64,000 bases of DNA from Paraburkholderia piptadeniae (GTDB lineage Bacteria; Pseudomonadota; Gammaproteobacteria; Burkholderiales; Burkholderiaceae), in NCBI RefSeq assembly GCF_900007165.1, contig NZ_CYGY02000059.1, forward strand, positions 44,397-108,396, given 5' to 3'. Shown piece by piece: positions 1-9,729 of the stretch (its first letter is position 1; each line of letters begins with the position of its first letter). The position numbers and the translations under genes are program-made. Under the pieces are notes generated by a model. The model was given only the letters and a program-made list of their open reading frames with translations, searched no databases and was not told the origin of the DNA.

Positions 1-1
1 C

Positions 2-877
2 GTGTTCTCCCTGCTCGCTCAAACGCGCAACCTGCATCGCATTGCGCAAAAAACGGGGCTGACGCAATCCGCCGTGTCGAAGATCCTGCAACGACTCGAA
101 GCGGAATTCGACACGCGCCTCGTCGATCGCAAGGGTCGTGGCGTCGAACTGACGGCAGCAGGACGCGTGCTCCTGGAGCGTGCCGCCGATGTCGGTGCGT
201 CGGTCGCGCAAACCTACGCTGATATGGCGGCGGCGAAGTCTGCGTCGGCGGGCAAGATTCGCATCGGCGTCGTGCCGGCCCTGCTTGAATCCGCGCTACT
301 GCCCATCCTTGCCCGTTACACAGCGCGCGAGAGCGCCGTCTCGTTCAGACTTTCCGTGCAGGTATCGGCGCTGCTGTTCGACGAACTGAAGGACGGGCAA
401 CTCGATCTCGCGCTTTGCTTCATGCCGGACGCCATAGAAGACGAAGAACTCCAGTCCGATGAGATCGGCAGGCAGCGCTACCGGATCGTTGCACGGCAAG
501 GCCATCCACTGGCGCATGCACCCGCCGATCCACGCCTGCTGCAAGGGGCGAAATGGTTGCTGCCGCTGCCGGGACATGGACTGCGCCAGATCGTCGATCG
601 ATACTTTCTGGACCACGATCTGGCGTCACCGCAGGCGGTTATCGAAACCGACGCGTCGATTTCGCTGCTGACAGCGTTACTGCGCAATAGCGACCTGATT
701 ACCATGCTGACCGAGCAGATGCTCCAGACCTATGCGGGCCGCGATCTCGCTGCCCTGCCCTACGAAACGGCGCTATTCGAAAGCAGGATCCGGCTTTTCT
801 ACCGCAGGAAAACAACCATGTCGCCGGCCGTGCAGAGATTTCGCGCGACGTTGCATGAGGCACTGACTGGCCCTTGA
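2..877 (+). CDS. LysR-family transcriptional regulator, 5' end cut by window edge
   Basis: The reading frame enters from the left edge. The visible protein (about 291 aa) begins inside the LysR winged helix-turn-helix (LAQTRNLHRIAQKTGLTQSA), so roughly ten residues are missing and the GTG at the edge is probably not the true start. After the HTH comes the LysR substrate-binding domain (about residues 75-285), as in the family, which usually has about 300 aa. It converges with the acetate symporter gene, leaving only 17 bp between stops, so it is not its divergent regulator. Effector and targets cannot be told from the sequence. Confidence 0.88.
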   Translation: MFSLLAQTRNLHRIAQKTGLTQSAVSKILQRLEAEFDTRLVDRKGRGVELTAAGRVLLERAADVGASVAQTYADMAAAKSASAGKIRIGVVPALLESALLPILARYTARESAVSFRLSVQVSALLFDELKDGQLDLALCFMPDAIEDEELQSDEIGRQRYRIVARQGHPLAHAPADPRLLQGAKWLLPLPGHGLRQIVDRYFLDHDLASPQAVIETDASISLLTALLRNSDLITMLTEQMLQTYAGRDLAALPYETALFESRIRLFYRRKTTMSPAVQRFRATLHEALTGP

Positions 878-894
878 ATGCGATCGATGGCGCT

Positions 895-2580
895 TCAATG
901 GTCGACGGCTGTCATGGGCAGCGAGCCCGTCTGCCCATAAAACTCCTGCAAGGCAAAAGCTTCGCGCTCCCGCTGCGCGCGAGCACCGCGATCCAGCATC
1001 GAGAAGGCCCAGATTCCCGCGAACGCGAGGGGCACTGAAACCAGCGCCGGATTGTCGAGGAACACGGGCGTATGCGCGTGGTGCAGCACGTCGACCCAAA
1101 CCGATTTCGACAACAGCGTCAGCAGCACGGCAGAGATCAGCCCGAGCGCGCCGCCGATTACCGCGCCACGCGTCGTCATGCCCCGCCAGAAAATCGACGA
1201 CACCAGCACCGGGAAGTTGGCGCTCGCCGCGATGGCCGCCACGAGGCCGACCAGAAACGCCACGTTGACGTGCTCGAAAAGGATGCCGAGTCCGATTGCG
1301 GCGGCGCTCAATATCAGCGTGGCTACGCGCGAGATACGCATTTCATGCGCTTCGTTGGGTTTGCCCCGCGCGAGCCAGCACGCGTACAGATCGTGTGAAA
1401 CCGTGGTCGCCCCGGAGAGCGTGAGGCCCGCCACCACGGCCAGGATCGTCGCGAACGTCACGGCGGCGATGAAGCCGTAAAACAGGTTGCCGCCCACAGC
1501 CTGCGCCAGCTTGACAGCAACCATGTTCGAGCCGCCGAGCAGATCGCGCGTGAGATTGAAGTGCCCGTCCGCCGCCGTCTTGAAGAACTCAGGATGCTGC
1601 GCGAGCAACGCGATCGCGGAGAAGCCGATGATGAAGGTCAGCAAATAGAAGTACCCGATAAACCCGGTGGCGACGAACACGGACTTGCGCGCCTCTTTTG
1701 CGCTGGGCACCGTGAAAAAGCGCATCAGGATATGCGGGAACCCCGCCGTGCCGAACATCAGCGCGATGCCGAGCGACAGTGCGTTGAGAGGGTCCTTCAG
1801 CAGCTTGCCGGGCGCCATGATACTGAGCGCGCCGGGATGAACGTCGACTGCGCGCCGGAACATCTCATCGGGACTGAAGCCAAACTGCGCCAGCGCGGTG
1901 ACGGCCATGAACGTCGCGCCGCACAACAGCAGCACGGCCTTGATGATCTGCACCCACGTGGTTGCCGTCATGCCGCCGAAGAACACGTACACCACCATCA
2001 GCGCGCCAACGATCACTTCCGCCATCCAGTACTGCAAGCCGAATAGCAGCTGGATCAGCTTGCCCGCGCCGACCATCTGCACGACCAGATAAAAGACCAC
2101 GACGACGAGCGACGTGCTCGCCGTCAGCAGACGAATCGGCGCCTGCTCGAAGCGGTAGGCGACCACATCGACGAATGTATATTTGCCCAGGTTACGCAAG
2201 GGTTCGGCGAGCAGGAACATCACAAACGGCCAGCCGACCAGAAAGCCAATCGAATAGATCAGGCCGTCGAATCCGAACAGATACACCATGCCGGAAAGGC
2301 CCAGGAACGATGCCGCCGACATGTAATCGCCGGCGATCGCGAGTCCGTTCTGGAAACCGGAGATACCGCCACCCGCGCTATAGAAGTCGCGTGTCGTACG
2401 CGTTTTGCGCGATGCCCAGCGTGTGATGCCGAGCGTCACGAGCACGAATAGCAGGAACATGCCGATCGCAACGGGATTCAGTTCGACGTGACTGGGCACC
2501 GGACCTTCGATGCCCGACGCACGAGTGAGCCCAGCCGTCGATGCGAGACACGCGCACAGCAGGGAGCGAACGAGCTTCAT
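895..2580 (-). CDS. actP: Cation/acetate symporter, ActP-type sodium:solute symporter
   Basis: The 561-aa polytopic inner-membrane protein is close to the 549 aa usual for ActP. A signal-like segment (residues 1-22) is followed by about 13 hydrophobic helices. ActP-like stretches include ITRWASRKTRTTRDFYSAGG and NGLAIAGDYMSAASFLG near the N-terminus and GTAGFPHILMRFFTV in the middle. Known ActP proteins couple uptake of acetate, and sometimes glycolate or other short carboxylates, to cations. The gene overlaps the upstream DUF485 gene by ATGA, the normal yjcH-actP arrangement, so the two are translationally coupled. Substrate is inferred from family; a related short acid is possible. Confidence 0.9.
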   Translation of the reverse strand: MKLVRSLLCACLASTAGLTRASGIEGPVPSHVELNPVAIGMFLLFVLVTLGITRWASRKTRTTRDFYSAGGGISGFQNGLAIAGDYMSAASFLGLSGMVYLFGFDGLIYSIGFLVGWPFVMFLLAEPLRNLGKYTFVDVVAYRFEQAPIRLLTASTSLVVVVFYLVVQMVGAGKLIQLLFGLQYWMAEVIVGALMVVYVFFGGMTATTWVQIIKAVLLLCGATFMAVTALAQFGFSPDEMFRRAVDVHPGALSIMAPGKLLKDPLNALSLGIALMFGTAGFPHILMRFFTVPSAKEARKSVFVATGFIGYFYLLTFIIGFSAIALLAQHPEFFKTAADGHFNLTRDLLGGSNMVAVKLAQAVGGNLFYGFIAAVTFATILAVVAGLTLSGATTVSHDLYACWLARGKPNEAHEMRISRVATLILSAAAIGLGILFEHVNVAFLVGLVAAIAASANFPVLVSSIFWRGMTTRGAVIGGALGLISAVLLTLLSKSVWVDVLHHAHTPVFLDNPALVSVPLAFAGIWAFSMLDRGARAQREREAFALQEFYGQTGSLPMTAVDH

Positions 2581-2900
2581 GCTTCACTCTCCTTCGGTGC
2601 GTCGAGGAGCAGTGCGCGCATCGCAGGATCGAGCGTGCGGTTCGCGTGGAGCACGTACCAGCCTGTCAGCCCGATCGCCACCAGAATGATGCCGATGCCC
2701 ACGACGACGCCGAGCGTGATCGTCGCGCCCGGATACAACGGTCGCGCCAGCAGATGTGGCGCCACTGCGACAAAGAGGATGAAGCCGTAGTACGCGGCGA
2801 TCATCAGCGCGGTCAGCGTGAAGCTGAAACGGCGGCGTGACGCGATGAGCCGCCGGTATGCGGGGCTCGCCTGGATTGAATCGATGCTGGCTTGCTGCAT
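2577..2900 (-). CDS. DUF485 small membrane protein (YjcH-like)
   Basis: The protein has 107 aa with two hydrophobic helices (about residues 30-52 and 60-84) separated by a short loop, which is the DUF485 pattern of proteins encoded just upstream of acetate permeases. I chose the ATG at 2900 because GGAGA stands about 8 bases upstream; the open frame continues further without a ribosome site. Its TGA overlaps the actP ATG. The role is unknown in detail, but constant pairing with ActP suggests a subunit or assembly helper of the symporter. Confidence 0.88.
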   Translation of the reverse strand: MQQASIDSIQASPAYRRLIASRRRFSFTLTALMIAAYYGFILFVAVAPHLLARPLYPGATITLGVVVGIGIILVAIGLTGWYVLHANRTLDPAMRALLLDAPKESEA

Positions 2901-3060
2901 GCGTTTGTCTCCTGTCGGCCAGAGTTGGAGCTTTAGCCCCTTACCCTGGCACCATGCAAGTTGGTTGAGGCCTGTTGTCTGTCGTCGGAATGAAATGAGC
3001 CTCTTGGGCTCGATGCAACCGCTCTGCGGGCTTCTGTCGGCACCGCTTGCGTGCACAGCG

Positions 3061-4047
3061 TCAGTGGCTGGCGATCCGTCCCATCGCCTGCCGCATGTCG
3101 CGCTCGAACCGGCGCACGATGTCGGCAAGCGGCTCGATCCTGTCGGTGAATGCGAGCGACTGTCCCGCGGAGAGCAGTCCCTTCGACCAGTCGCCCGTCA
3201 CGTAGGCGTTGCGGCCGATCTTGCCCGCGACCATCGGCATCAGGTCCTGAATCGTGACGTCCGGGTTCTGTGCCTCGAGTGCCTTCACGGCGGCCGTCGT
3301 CTCGTTGCGCAGCGTCCGCACGGTATTGCGCACGGACTGCATGCACAGATCGGTATCGGTCGGTCCTGCTTCCACCAGACGGCGCTTGTAGTCGTCGTGC
3401 GCCCAGATCTCCTCGGCCACGGCGAAGCGCGTGCCGACCACCACGCCCGATGCGCCCATCGCGAGTGCCGCGGCAAGCTGCGAGCCGCGACCGATGCCAC
3501 CGCCGATCAGATACGGAATGTCGAGCTGGCTCTCGGCCCATGCGGCGTTCACGAACGAGCCCACCATGTCGAGTCCGGGATGACCGCCGCATTCCGCGCC
3601 GACGATCGCCACAGCATCGACGCCGACAGCAGCCGCCTTGACCGCGAACCGAACCGCGGGCACCTTGTGGAGTACCTTGACACCGGCCTCTTTGAGCAGC
3701 GGCATGAATTCCTCGGGATTGCGCCCCGAGGTCTCGACGCATTTCACACCTTCATCGACGATCAGCTCGAACACTTCGCGCGTTCTCTCGCCCGGAACGA
3801 GCTTCGGCAACATCGACACGTTGACGCCGAATGGGCCGCCCTCGCACAGTTCGCGGCAGCGCCGGATCTCGGCGCGCAGCGCATCAGGTTCAGGGAAGCT
3901 CGCGGCCGTGATGAAGCCGATGATGCCGGCACGCGAGGCGGCGGCGACATAGTGGGCATCGGCGAGCCACATCAGGCCACCGGCGACGATAGGGAGCCGC
4001 GTGCCAAACAGCTCGGTCACGGCGTTGGAAAAGGCGCTCTGGCTCAT
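3061..4047 (-). CDS. Nitronate monooxygenase / 2-nitropropane dioxygenase-like FMN protein
   Basis: A 328-aa TIM-barrel flavoprotein of the NMO/FabK-like family. The N-terminal TRLPIVAGGLMWLA and the central VGAECGGHPG, with the His expected to act as base in NMO enzymes, are visible; a phosphate-binding IGGGIGRGSQLAAALAMGA and GTRF follow. Family members oxidise nitronates, but many encoded in acyl-CoA operons have no proven substrate. It is the last gene of the leftward beta-oxidation operon, 34 bp after the CoA-transferase, so an acyl-CoA or quinone redox role is as likely as nitronate detoxification. Confidence 0.85.
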   Translation of the reverse strand: MSQSAFSNAVTELFGTRLPIVAGGLMWLADAHYVAAASRAGIIGFITAASFPEPDALRAEIRRCRELCEGGPFGVNVSMLPKLVPGERTREVFELIVDEGVKCVETSGRNPEEFMPLLKEAGVKVLHKVPAVRFAVKAAAVGVDAVAIVGAECGGHPGLDMVGSFVNAAWAESQLDIPYLIGGGIGRGSQLAAALAMGASGVVVGTRFAVAEEIWAHDDYKRRLVEAGPTDTDLCMQSVRNTVRTLRNETTAAVKALEAQNPDVTIQDLMPMVAGKIGRNAYVTGDWSKGLLSAGQSLAFTDRIEPLADIVRRFERDMRQAMGRIASH

Positions 4048-4081
4048 TGAAAGTCCTTGTGCAATAACGCGCGATCCAGCG

Positions 4082-5290
4082 TCACACGACGCCTTCTGCC
4101 TTCAGTTGCGAAAGCCGTTCGGCGGACAGCCCGAGCAGCGACTGGAGCACTTCGCTCGTGCCTTCGCCGAGTTGCGGCGGGGCGCTGCGCACCGGAAGGC
4201 GCGCGCCGTCGAAGCGGTACGGCGGCGCGAGCACGTGCGTGCTGCCTGCTTCGGGATGCTCGAACGTCGTCAGCAACCCGCCTTGCGACGCGCGCGTCGA
4301 GGTGAGCGCCCGATGCAAGCCGAGCACTTCGCCGCACGGAATCCCCGCCCGCGTCAGACGTTCGAGAAGCAGCGCGCGCGGTCTGCTGGCAATCTCGCGC
4401 TTGAGTTCGGGCACGAGTGTTTCGCGGTGCGCCGCCCGCACGAGGTTCGTTCGATAGCGGTCGTCGTCGAACAGATCCGGCCGTTCGATCACCTCGCGAC
4501 AAAAGCGCTCGTACTGGCCGTTGTTGCCGACCGCGATGACGAGCGGCCCGTCCTGCGCATCGAACACGCCGTACGGCACGATCGAAGGATGCGCGTTGCC
4601 ATAGCGCGGCGGGTCTTCCCCCATTAGCATCGACTCCAGCCCGTAATACGAAGTGATCATCAGGCCGCAATCGAACAGCGCCATTTCGACATGACGCCCC
4701 TTGCCGGTCTCCTGACGCTGGAACAGCGCGGCGAGCACCGCTTGCGCGGAATACATTCCAGTGAACAGATCGACGGCCGCCACGCCGAACTTGAGCGGCG
4801 GCTGATCGGCATTGCCGTTGAGCGCCATCAGCCCCGCCTCGCCTTGCAGCACCACGTCGTAGCCGGGACGCGCCGCTTCCGGCCCGTGCCGGTCGTAGCC
4901 GGAGATCGAGCAGTAGATGAGGTCCTCGTGTCCTTCCTTGAGTTGCTCATAGCCGAGGCCGAGCTTTTCGGCGCCGCCGAACTTGAAGTTCTGGATCACG
5001 ACGTCGCTCTGGCGCGCCAGGTCGCGTGCGATCTGCTGCCCTTCTGCTGTTTGCAGATCGAGACACACCGAGCGCTTGTTGCGGTTCACGCTGTTGAAAT
5101 AGGCCGTTTCGGTGGTGCCGACGCGTATGCCCCAATCGCGCGTGTCGTCGCCGCGCTTCGGATGCTCGACCTTGATGACTTCTGCGCCAAGATCGCCGAG
5201 CACCATCGCGCACCACGGCCCCGCCAGCACGCGGGATAAATCGAGAATGCGAACACCGGCAAGCGGCAGGGAGGAATCGAGGTTCGACAT
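4082..5290 (-). CDS. Class III CoA-transferase (CaiB/BaiF family)
   Basis: A protein of 402 aa, normal for the family. It opens with LAGVRILDLSRVLAGPWCAM, followed by ADLGAEVIKVEHP-type and VIQNFK-type segments. The catalytic Asp motif ARPGYDVVLQGEAG is intact, so a covalent aspartyl-CoA mechanism is expected: CoA moves from a thioester donor to an acid. I use the ATG at 5290, where the family N-terminus begins; the open frame runs on to 5428 without homology. In this operon it probably activates the growth substrate, taking the place of the acyl-CoA ligase seen in pim-type operons. Confidence 0.88.
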   Translation of the reverse strand: MSNLDSSLPLAGVRILDLSRVLAGPWCAMVLGDLGAEVIKVEHPKRGDDTRDWGIRVGTTETAYFNSVNRNKRSVCLDLQTAEGQQIARDLARQSDVVIQNFKFGGAEKLGLGYEQLKEGHEDLIYCSISGYDRHGPEAARPGYDVVLQGEAGLMALNGNADQPPLKFGVAAVDLFTGMYSAQAVLAALFQRQETGKGRHVEMALFDCGLMITSYYGLESMLMGEDPPRYGNAHPSIVPYGVFDAQDGPLVIAVGNNGQYERFCREVIERPDLFDDDRYRTNLVRAAHRETLVPELKREIASRPRALLLERLTRAGIPCGEVLGLHRALTSTRASQGGLLTTFEHPEAGSTHVLAPPYRFDGARLPVRSAPPQLGEGTSEVLQSLLGLSAERLSQLKAEGVV

Positions 5291-5330
5291 GAAAGATCCG
5301 GAATGACAAAGAGTGACGAAGGCGCTGCGT

Positions 5331-6143
5331 CTAGTGAGAATCGACTTGGGACGCGCGGCGCAATGCTGAAAAATCAGCGGCGCGTTTGTCGAAGAAGGCG
5401 TTGATGCCTTCGGCGGATTCGTCGTCACCGAGCGACTCCGTCATGTATTGGGCTTCGAGATCGAGTTGCGCTTCGACCGTGTTTCCGCCTGCCTGGCGGC
5501 ACAGACTTTTGATCCGTGCGATCGCGCGCTCGGGTCCCGCTGCGAGCGATTGCGCCAGCGCAACAGCTTCCGACAGCGCACCGCCCGGCTCCGCAAGACG
5601 GTTCGCGGCGCCGAGCGCGTGCATGCGTTCGCCCGTGACAGGCCGCCCCGTCAGACACAGCTCGGTCATCAGCTGACGGGAGAGGACACCGGACAGGAAT
5701 GCCGTCGCGCCGCCGTCGGGCGACAAGCCGACCTTGACGTATGCCACAGAGAACGACGCATTGCGCGCGGTCACCAGCATGTCGCACGCGAGCGCGATCG
5801 AAAGCCCCGCGCCTGCTGCCGCGCCCTCGACTGCAGCGATCACCGGCTTGCTGCAGTCACGCAGCGCGCGAATCATGTCGTGCAGACTTTCGATGCCCGC
5901 GCGCCGCTCGGGCGGCGTCACCGCGCGCCGTTGCGCGAGCCGTTTCAGGTCGCCGCCCGCGCAGAACGCGCCACCCACGCCGGTCAGCACGATCGCACCG
6001 ACTTCCCGATCGTTTTGCGCCGCTTCGATGGCAGCCGGAAGCGCCTTGTACACCTCGGCCGTGAGCGCATTGCGCGCAGACGGATTGTTGAAGGACAGCA
6101 CCTGCACCGCGCCTTCGCGGCGCGCAAGGATAGGTTCGTTCAT
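5331..6143 (-). CDS. Crotonase-fold enoyl-CoA hydratase/isomerase, PaaG-like
   Basis: The 270-aa crotonase has an oxyanion-hole region (GVGGAFCAGGDLKRL, about residues 56-70) and GAAAGAGLSIALACD. The two glutamates used by classical hydratases are not at their usual places (GAGLS instead of GGGxE, VAYVKVG instead of PE). The SPDGG motif keeps an Asp where PaaG-type isomerases have their catalytic Asp. This suggests double-bond isomerisation rather than hydration. Alignment was by eye. It starts 4 bp before the end of the upstream acyl-CoA dehydrogenase gap, clearly co-transcribed. Confidence 0.85.
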   Translation of the reverse strand: MNEPILARREGAVQVLSFNNPSARNALTAEVYKALPAAIEAAQNDREVGAIVLTGVGGAFCAGGDLKRLAQRRAVTPPERRAGIESLHDMIRALRDCSKPVIAAVEGAAAGAGLSIALACDMLVTARNASFSVAYVKVGLSPDGGATAFLSGVLSRQLMTELCLTGRPVTGERMHALGAANRLAEPGGALSEAVALAQSLAAGPERAIARIKSLCRQAGGNTVEAQLDLEAQYMTESLGDDESAEGINAFFDKRAADFSALRRASQVDSH

Positions 6144-6147
6144 GGCG

Positions 6148-7278
6148 TCAGCTCCTGCTCAAAGTGATATAGCGTTCGAGATGGTGATCTTCGTCGCCCA
6201 GCTGATGGTCGATCATCACGAGGCGCTTCGCGTAATGGGCAAGCGGCAATTCCCATGTCATGCCGATGCCGCCGTGCAGCTGGATGGACTCTTCGGCCAC
6301 TTGCGCACCGACGCGCCCGATCGTGTACTTCGCCGCCGACAACGCGCGTTCGCGCTCTACGCGGCTCCCGCCAAACGCGGCGGCGGCATTGATGACCGAC
6401 GAGCGTGCCTGCTCGATCTCCAGTAGCAGATCGGCCATGCGGTGCTGCAATGCCTGGAAGCTGCCGATCGCGACACCGAACTGCTTGCGCGTGCGCAGGT
6501 ATTCGAGCGTGTGTTCCTTCGCGACTTCCATCGCGCCGAGCGCCTCGGCGCACAAAGCGAGCACGCCCGCGCCGATGCTGTGCTCGAGCGTCGTGTAGCC
6601 CGCGTCTCGTTCGCCGAGCAATGCAGTGTCGGGGACGCATACTTCGTTCAGGTGCACCTCGGCGGCCCGTCCACCATCGATATTTCGATAGCCGCGCACT
6701 TCGAGGCCCGGCATCTCGCGCGGAACGACAAAGAGCGAGATCCCTTCTTCGGCTTCGGCTGTGCCGCTCGTGCGAGCCGAGACGAGATAGAAGTCGGCCT
6801 CCGCGCCCTGCTGCACGACGGTCTTGACGCCCGCCAGCACCCAGCCGTTCGAGCCCCGGTCGGCGCACGTCGACACCCTGGCCAGTTCGTAGTGCGAGCC
6901 GGGCTCGTCGTGTGCGAGTGCGGCGACGGCGCGTCCCTCTATCAGGCTTGCGATGAGAGGCTTGTGCGCGTCGTTGCCTGCATGGGCAAGCGCGTGCCCG
7001 ACAGCGAGCGCGCCCAGGAAGGGCTCGACCACGAGGCCGCGCCCAAGGCTCTCGAAGACGACGGCGATGTCGAAGCCATCGCCGCCGAAACCGCCGTCGG
7101 CCTCGTCGAAGAGCGCGCCGACGACGCCCAGCTCCGCAAAGCGAACCCATAGTTCGCGGCTGAAGCCCGACTCGCTGCGCGCGAGCTCGTCTCGCTTCGC
7201 GAAGCCGTACTGCTCGCTCACGAAACGGTTGAGCGTATCCGCCAGCATGCGGCGGTCTTCGGTATGCTGGAAATTCAT
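6148..7278 (-). CDS. Acyl-CoA dehydrogenase, small subunit type (PimD-like)
   Basis: A 376-aa FAD flavoenzyme. The N-terminal helical domain (about 1-115) is followed by the beta domain with HDEPGSHYELARVSTCA, then the C-terminal helical domain with ESIQLHGGIGMTWELPLAHY. It lies 10 bp downstream of a second, longer acyl-CoA dehydrogenase. Such side-by-side, divergent pairs often form heteromeric enzymes, for example pimeloyl-CoA dehydrogenase PimCD and steroid side-chain dehydrogenases. It would introduce the first double bond in an acyl-CoA, passing electrons to ETF. The substrate is inferred only. Confidence 0.87.
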   Translation of the reverse strand: MNFQHTEDRRMLADTLNRFVSEQYGFAKRDELARSESGFSRELWVRFAELGVVGALFDEADGGFGGDGFDIAVVFESLGRGLVVEPFLGALAVGHALAHAGNDAHKPLIASLIEGRAVAALAHDEPGSHYELARVSTCADRGSNGWVLAGVKTVVQQGAEADFYLVSARTSGTAEAEEGISLFVVPREMPGLEVRGYRNIDGGRAAEVHLNEVCVPDTALLGERDAGYTTLEHSIGAGVLALCAEALGAMEVAKEHTLEYLRTRKQFGVAIGSFQALQHRMADLLLEIEQARSSVINAAAAFGGSRVERERALSAAKYTIGRVGAQVAEESIQLHGGIGMTWELPLAHYAKRLVMIDHQLGDEDHHLERYITLSRS

Positions 7279-7288
7279 CGCGATCCTC

Positions 7289-8497
7289 TTACAGTCCCAG
7301 GATCATCTTCGAGATGATGTTCTTCTGGATTTCGTTGGAGCCGCCGAAAATCGACAGCTTGCGGTTGTTGAAGTAGAGCGCGGCGGCGCTCGCGGCCTCG
7401 TCGGGGCCGATCGGCGCGTCGTCGTAACCTTCTTGCAGCGCCTCCTCGACAAACGGCTGCGCGTATGGCCCCACCGCGCGGCGCATCAGTGACGACAACT
7501 CCTGGCGAATCTGCGTGCCGCGAATCTTGAGCATCGAGCTTTCCGCGCCCGGCACGCCGCCGCCCGCTACCGCGGCGATCACGCGCAGGTTGGTCGTCTT
7601 CATGTTTTCCAGGTCGATTTCGACGCGAGCAAGGCGCGCCGCAAAGAACGGATCATCGGCTAGAGGGCGGCCGTTGCGCGTCACCTTCTGCGCCACGCGG
7701 CGCAGGCGCGCCAGCGCCGCAACCGAAAAGCCGACGCCCGCGATGTTCGTGCGCTCGTAGGTCAGCAGATACTTGGCGACCGTCCAGCCCTTGTTCTCTT
7801 CGCCGACGAGATTCGCGACGGGAACGCGCACATCGGTGAAGAACACTTCGTTGATCTCGTGTTCGCCTTCGAGCGTGATGATGGGACGCACTTCGACGCC
7901 AGGCGAATTCATGTCGACGAGCAGGAAACTGATGCCCTCCTGCTTGCGTACATCCGTTGCCGTGCGCACGAGGCAGAAAATCATGTTCGCGTGCTGGCCG
8001 AGCGTGGTCCACGTCTTCTGGCCGTTGACGATGTAGTGCTCTCCTTCGGCGTCGATGCCGCGCACCGCGCTCGTCTTCACCGACGCGAGATCGGAACCCG
8101 AGCCCGGCTCCGAATAGCCCTGGCACCACCAGTCGGAGCCATCGAGGATGCGCGGCAGCCAGTGGCGCTTCTGCGCTTCGCTGCCGTACCTGATCAGCAC
8201 GGGACCGAGCATGTTCACGCCGAACGGCACGATGCGCGGCGCGCCCGCCAGCGCGCACTCGTTCTCGAAGATGAACTTCTGCACGGCGTTCCAGCCCGGG
8301 CCGCCGTATTGTTCGGGCCAGTGATTCGCGAGCCAGCCGTGTTCGTTAAGGATCGCGTGCCATTCGGCCATGTCGCCGCGCGTGAGGCGCAAGCCGTTGC
8401 GCACCTTGCCGGAGAGCCTCGGAGGCAGTCTGTCTTTCAGGAAGCGCACGACTCGCTCGCGAAAGGCTTCCTCCTCGGGGGTAAAGTTCAGATCCAT
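7289..8497 (-). CDS. Acyl-CoA dehydrogenase, large subunit type (PimC-like)
   Basis: The 402-aa acyl-CoA dehydrogenase has WCQGYSEPGSGSDLASVKT (flavin and substrate-binding signature), WTTLGQHANMIFCLVRT and a C-terminal SIFGGSNEIQKNI. In medium-chain enzymes a catalytic Glu occupies the residue before GT/GS in that last motif; here it is Gly, so the active base must come from elsewhere or from the partner subunit. That fits the idea of a heteromer with the 376-aa neighbour. Order and spacing (12 bp after the thiolase) put it firmly in the operon. Confidence 0.88.
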   Translation of the reverse strand: MDLNFTPEEEAFRERVVRFLKDRLPPRLSGKVRNGLRLTRGDMAEWHAILNEHGWLANHWPEQYGGPGWNAVQKFIFENECALAGAPRIVPFGVNMLGPVLIRYGSEAQKRHWLPRILDGSDWWCQGYSEPGSGSDLASVKTSAVRGIDAEGEHYIVNGQKTWTTLGQHANMIFCLVRTATDVRKQEGISFLLVDMNSPGVEVRPIITLEGEHEINEVFFTDVRVPVANLVGEENKGWTVAKYLLTYERTNIAGVGFSVAALARLRRVAQKVTRNGRPLADDPFFAARLARVEIDLENMKTTNLRVIAAVAGGGVPGAESSMLKIRGTQIRQELSSLMRRAVGPYAQPFVEEALQEGYDDAPIGPDEAASAAALYFNNRKLSIFGGSNEIQKNIISKMILGL

Positions 8498-8509
8498 ATC
8501 CTGTTTCTC

Positions 8510-9691
8510 TCAATAGATTTCGAAGAGGCCGGCGGCGCCCATGCCGCCCGCGATGCACATCGTGACGACCGCGTACTTCACGCCGCGACGGCGGCCCTCG
8601 ATGAGGACGTGGCCCGCGAGGCGCGAGCCCGTCATGCCGTACGGATGGCCGATGGAGATCGCGCCGCCGTCGACGTTGAGGCGCTCGGACGGAATGCCCA
8701 GGCGCTGCTGGCAATAGACCGCCTGCGATGCGAATGCTTCGTTGAGTTCCCACAGGCCGATGTCGCCGACCGTCAGCCCATGGCGCGCGAGCAGTTTCGG
8801 CACGGCGAGCACAGGGCCGATGCCCATTTCATCCGGCTCGCAGCCGGCTACCGCGAGCCCCCGGAATGCGCCGAGCGGTGTGAGGTTTGCGCGCTCGGCG
8901 GCTTTCGCTTCCATCATCACGCAGGCCGAAGCGCCGTCGGAAAACTGTGACGAGTTGCCTGCCGTGATGTACTTGTCCGGGCCCTTGACGGGAGCGAGCT
9001 TCGCGAGCGCCTCCATAGTGGTGTCGGGGCGATTGCAGGTATCGGCGGAGACCGTCACCTCGCGCTGACTGACTGCGCCCGTCTCCTTGTCGGTCACGGC
9101 CATCGTGGTCGTTACGGGCACGATCTCGTCGGCATAGCGGCCGGCGAGTTGCGCTTGCGCCGTGCGCCGCTGGCTCTCTACCGAGAATCGGTCCTGCGCT
9201 TCGCGACTGATGCCGTAACGCTGTGCCACGATGTCGGCGGTGTCGATCATCGTCATGTAGAGCGAAGGCTTGTGCTCGACGATCCACGGGTCGAGCGCGG
9301 TCACGCCGTCTTCACGCGTGCGGATGCTGGAGATGCTTTCGACGCCGCCAGCGATGATCGCCGGCGCACCGTCGACGACGATACGGCCGGCCGCCATCGC
9401 GACGGCTTGCAGGCCGGACGCGCAGAAGCGGGTCACCGTCGTGCCGGCGATCGAAAGAGGCAAGCCCGCGCGGATCACTGTCTGGCGCGCGATGTTGCGG
9501 CCCGTGTTGCCTTCCGGATAGCCGCAGCCGAGAATCGCGTCCTCGATCAGGTCCGGGTCGATGCCCGAGCGTTCTACGGCTGCCCGCACGGCGAACGAAG
9601 CAAGCGTGGGACCGGGTGTGATGTTGAATTCTCCACGGTGCGCTTTGGTCAACGGCGTGCGCGCTGTGGAGACAATGACGGCTTCTCGCAT
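8510..9691 (-). CDS. Acetyl-CoA acyltransferase (thiolase)
   Basis: The 393-aa type II thiolase has all catalytic elements: nucleophilic Cys in VTRFCASGLQAVA (about residue 85), the GHPYGMTGSRLAGH histidine motif and CIAGGMGAAG with the second Cys near the C-terminus. It cleaves 3-ketoacyl-CoA with CoA to release acetyl-CoA, the last step of beta-oxidation. I start at the ATG at 9691 (MREAVIVSTARTP, the usual family N-terminus); a TTG five codons upstream is possible, but neither has a strong ribosome site. It follows the FadJ-like gene by 38 bp. Confidence 0.9.
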   Translation of the reverse strand: MREAVIVSTARTPLTKAHRGEFNITPGPTLASFAVRAAVERSGIDPDLIEDAILGCGYPEGNTGRNIARQTVIRAGLPLSIAGTTVTRFCASGLQAVAMAAGRIVVDGAPAIIAGGVESISSIRTREDGVTALDPWIVEHKPSLYMTMIDTADIVAQRYGISREAQDRFSVESQRRTAQAQLAGRYADEIVPVTTTMAVTDKETGAVSQREVTVSADTCNRPDTTMEALAKLAPVKGPDKYITAGNSSQFSDGASACVMMEAKAAERANLTPLGAFRGLAVAGCEPDEMGIGPVLAVPKLLARHGLTVGDIGLWELNEAFASQAVYCQQRLGIPSERLNVDGGAISIGHPYGMTGSRLAGHVLIEGRRRGVKYAVVTMCIAGGMGAAGLFEIY

Positions 9692-9729
9692 GGTCTGAGT
9701 CTGCAAAGAGGGATGAAGAGTTGAACGGA

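Noticed and set aside
9692..9706. TTG start five codons upstream in the thiolase gene
   Set aside because: The family begins MREAVIV; there is no ribosome site ahead of the TTG.
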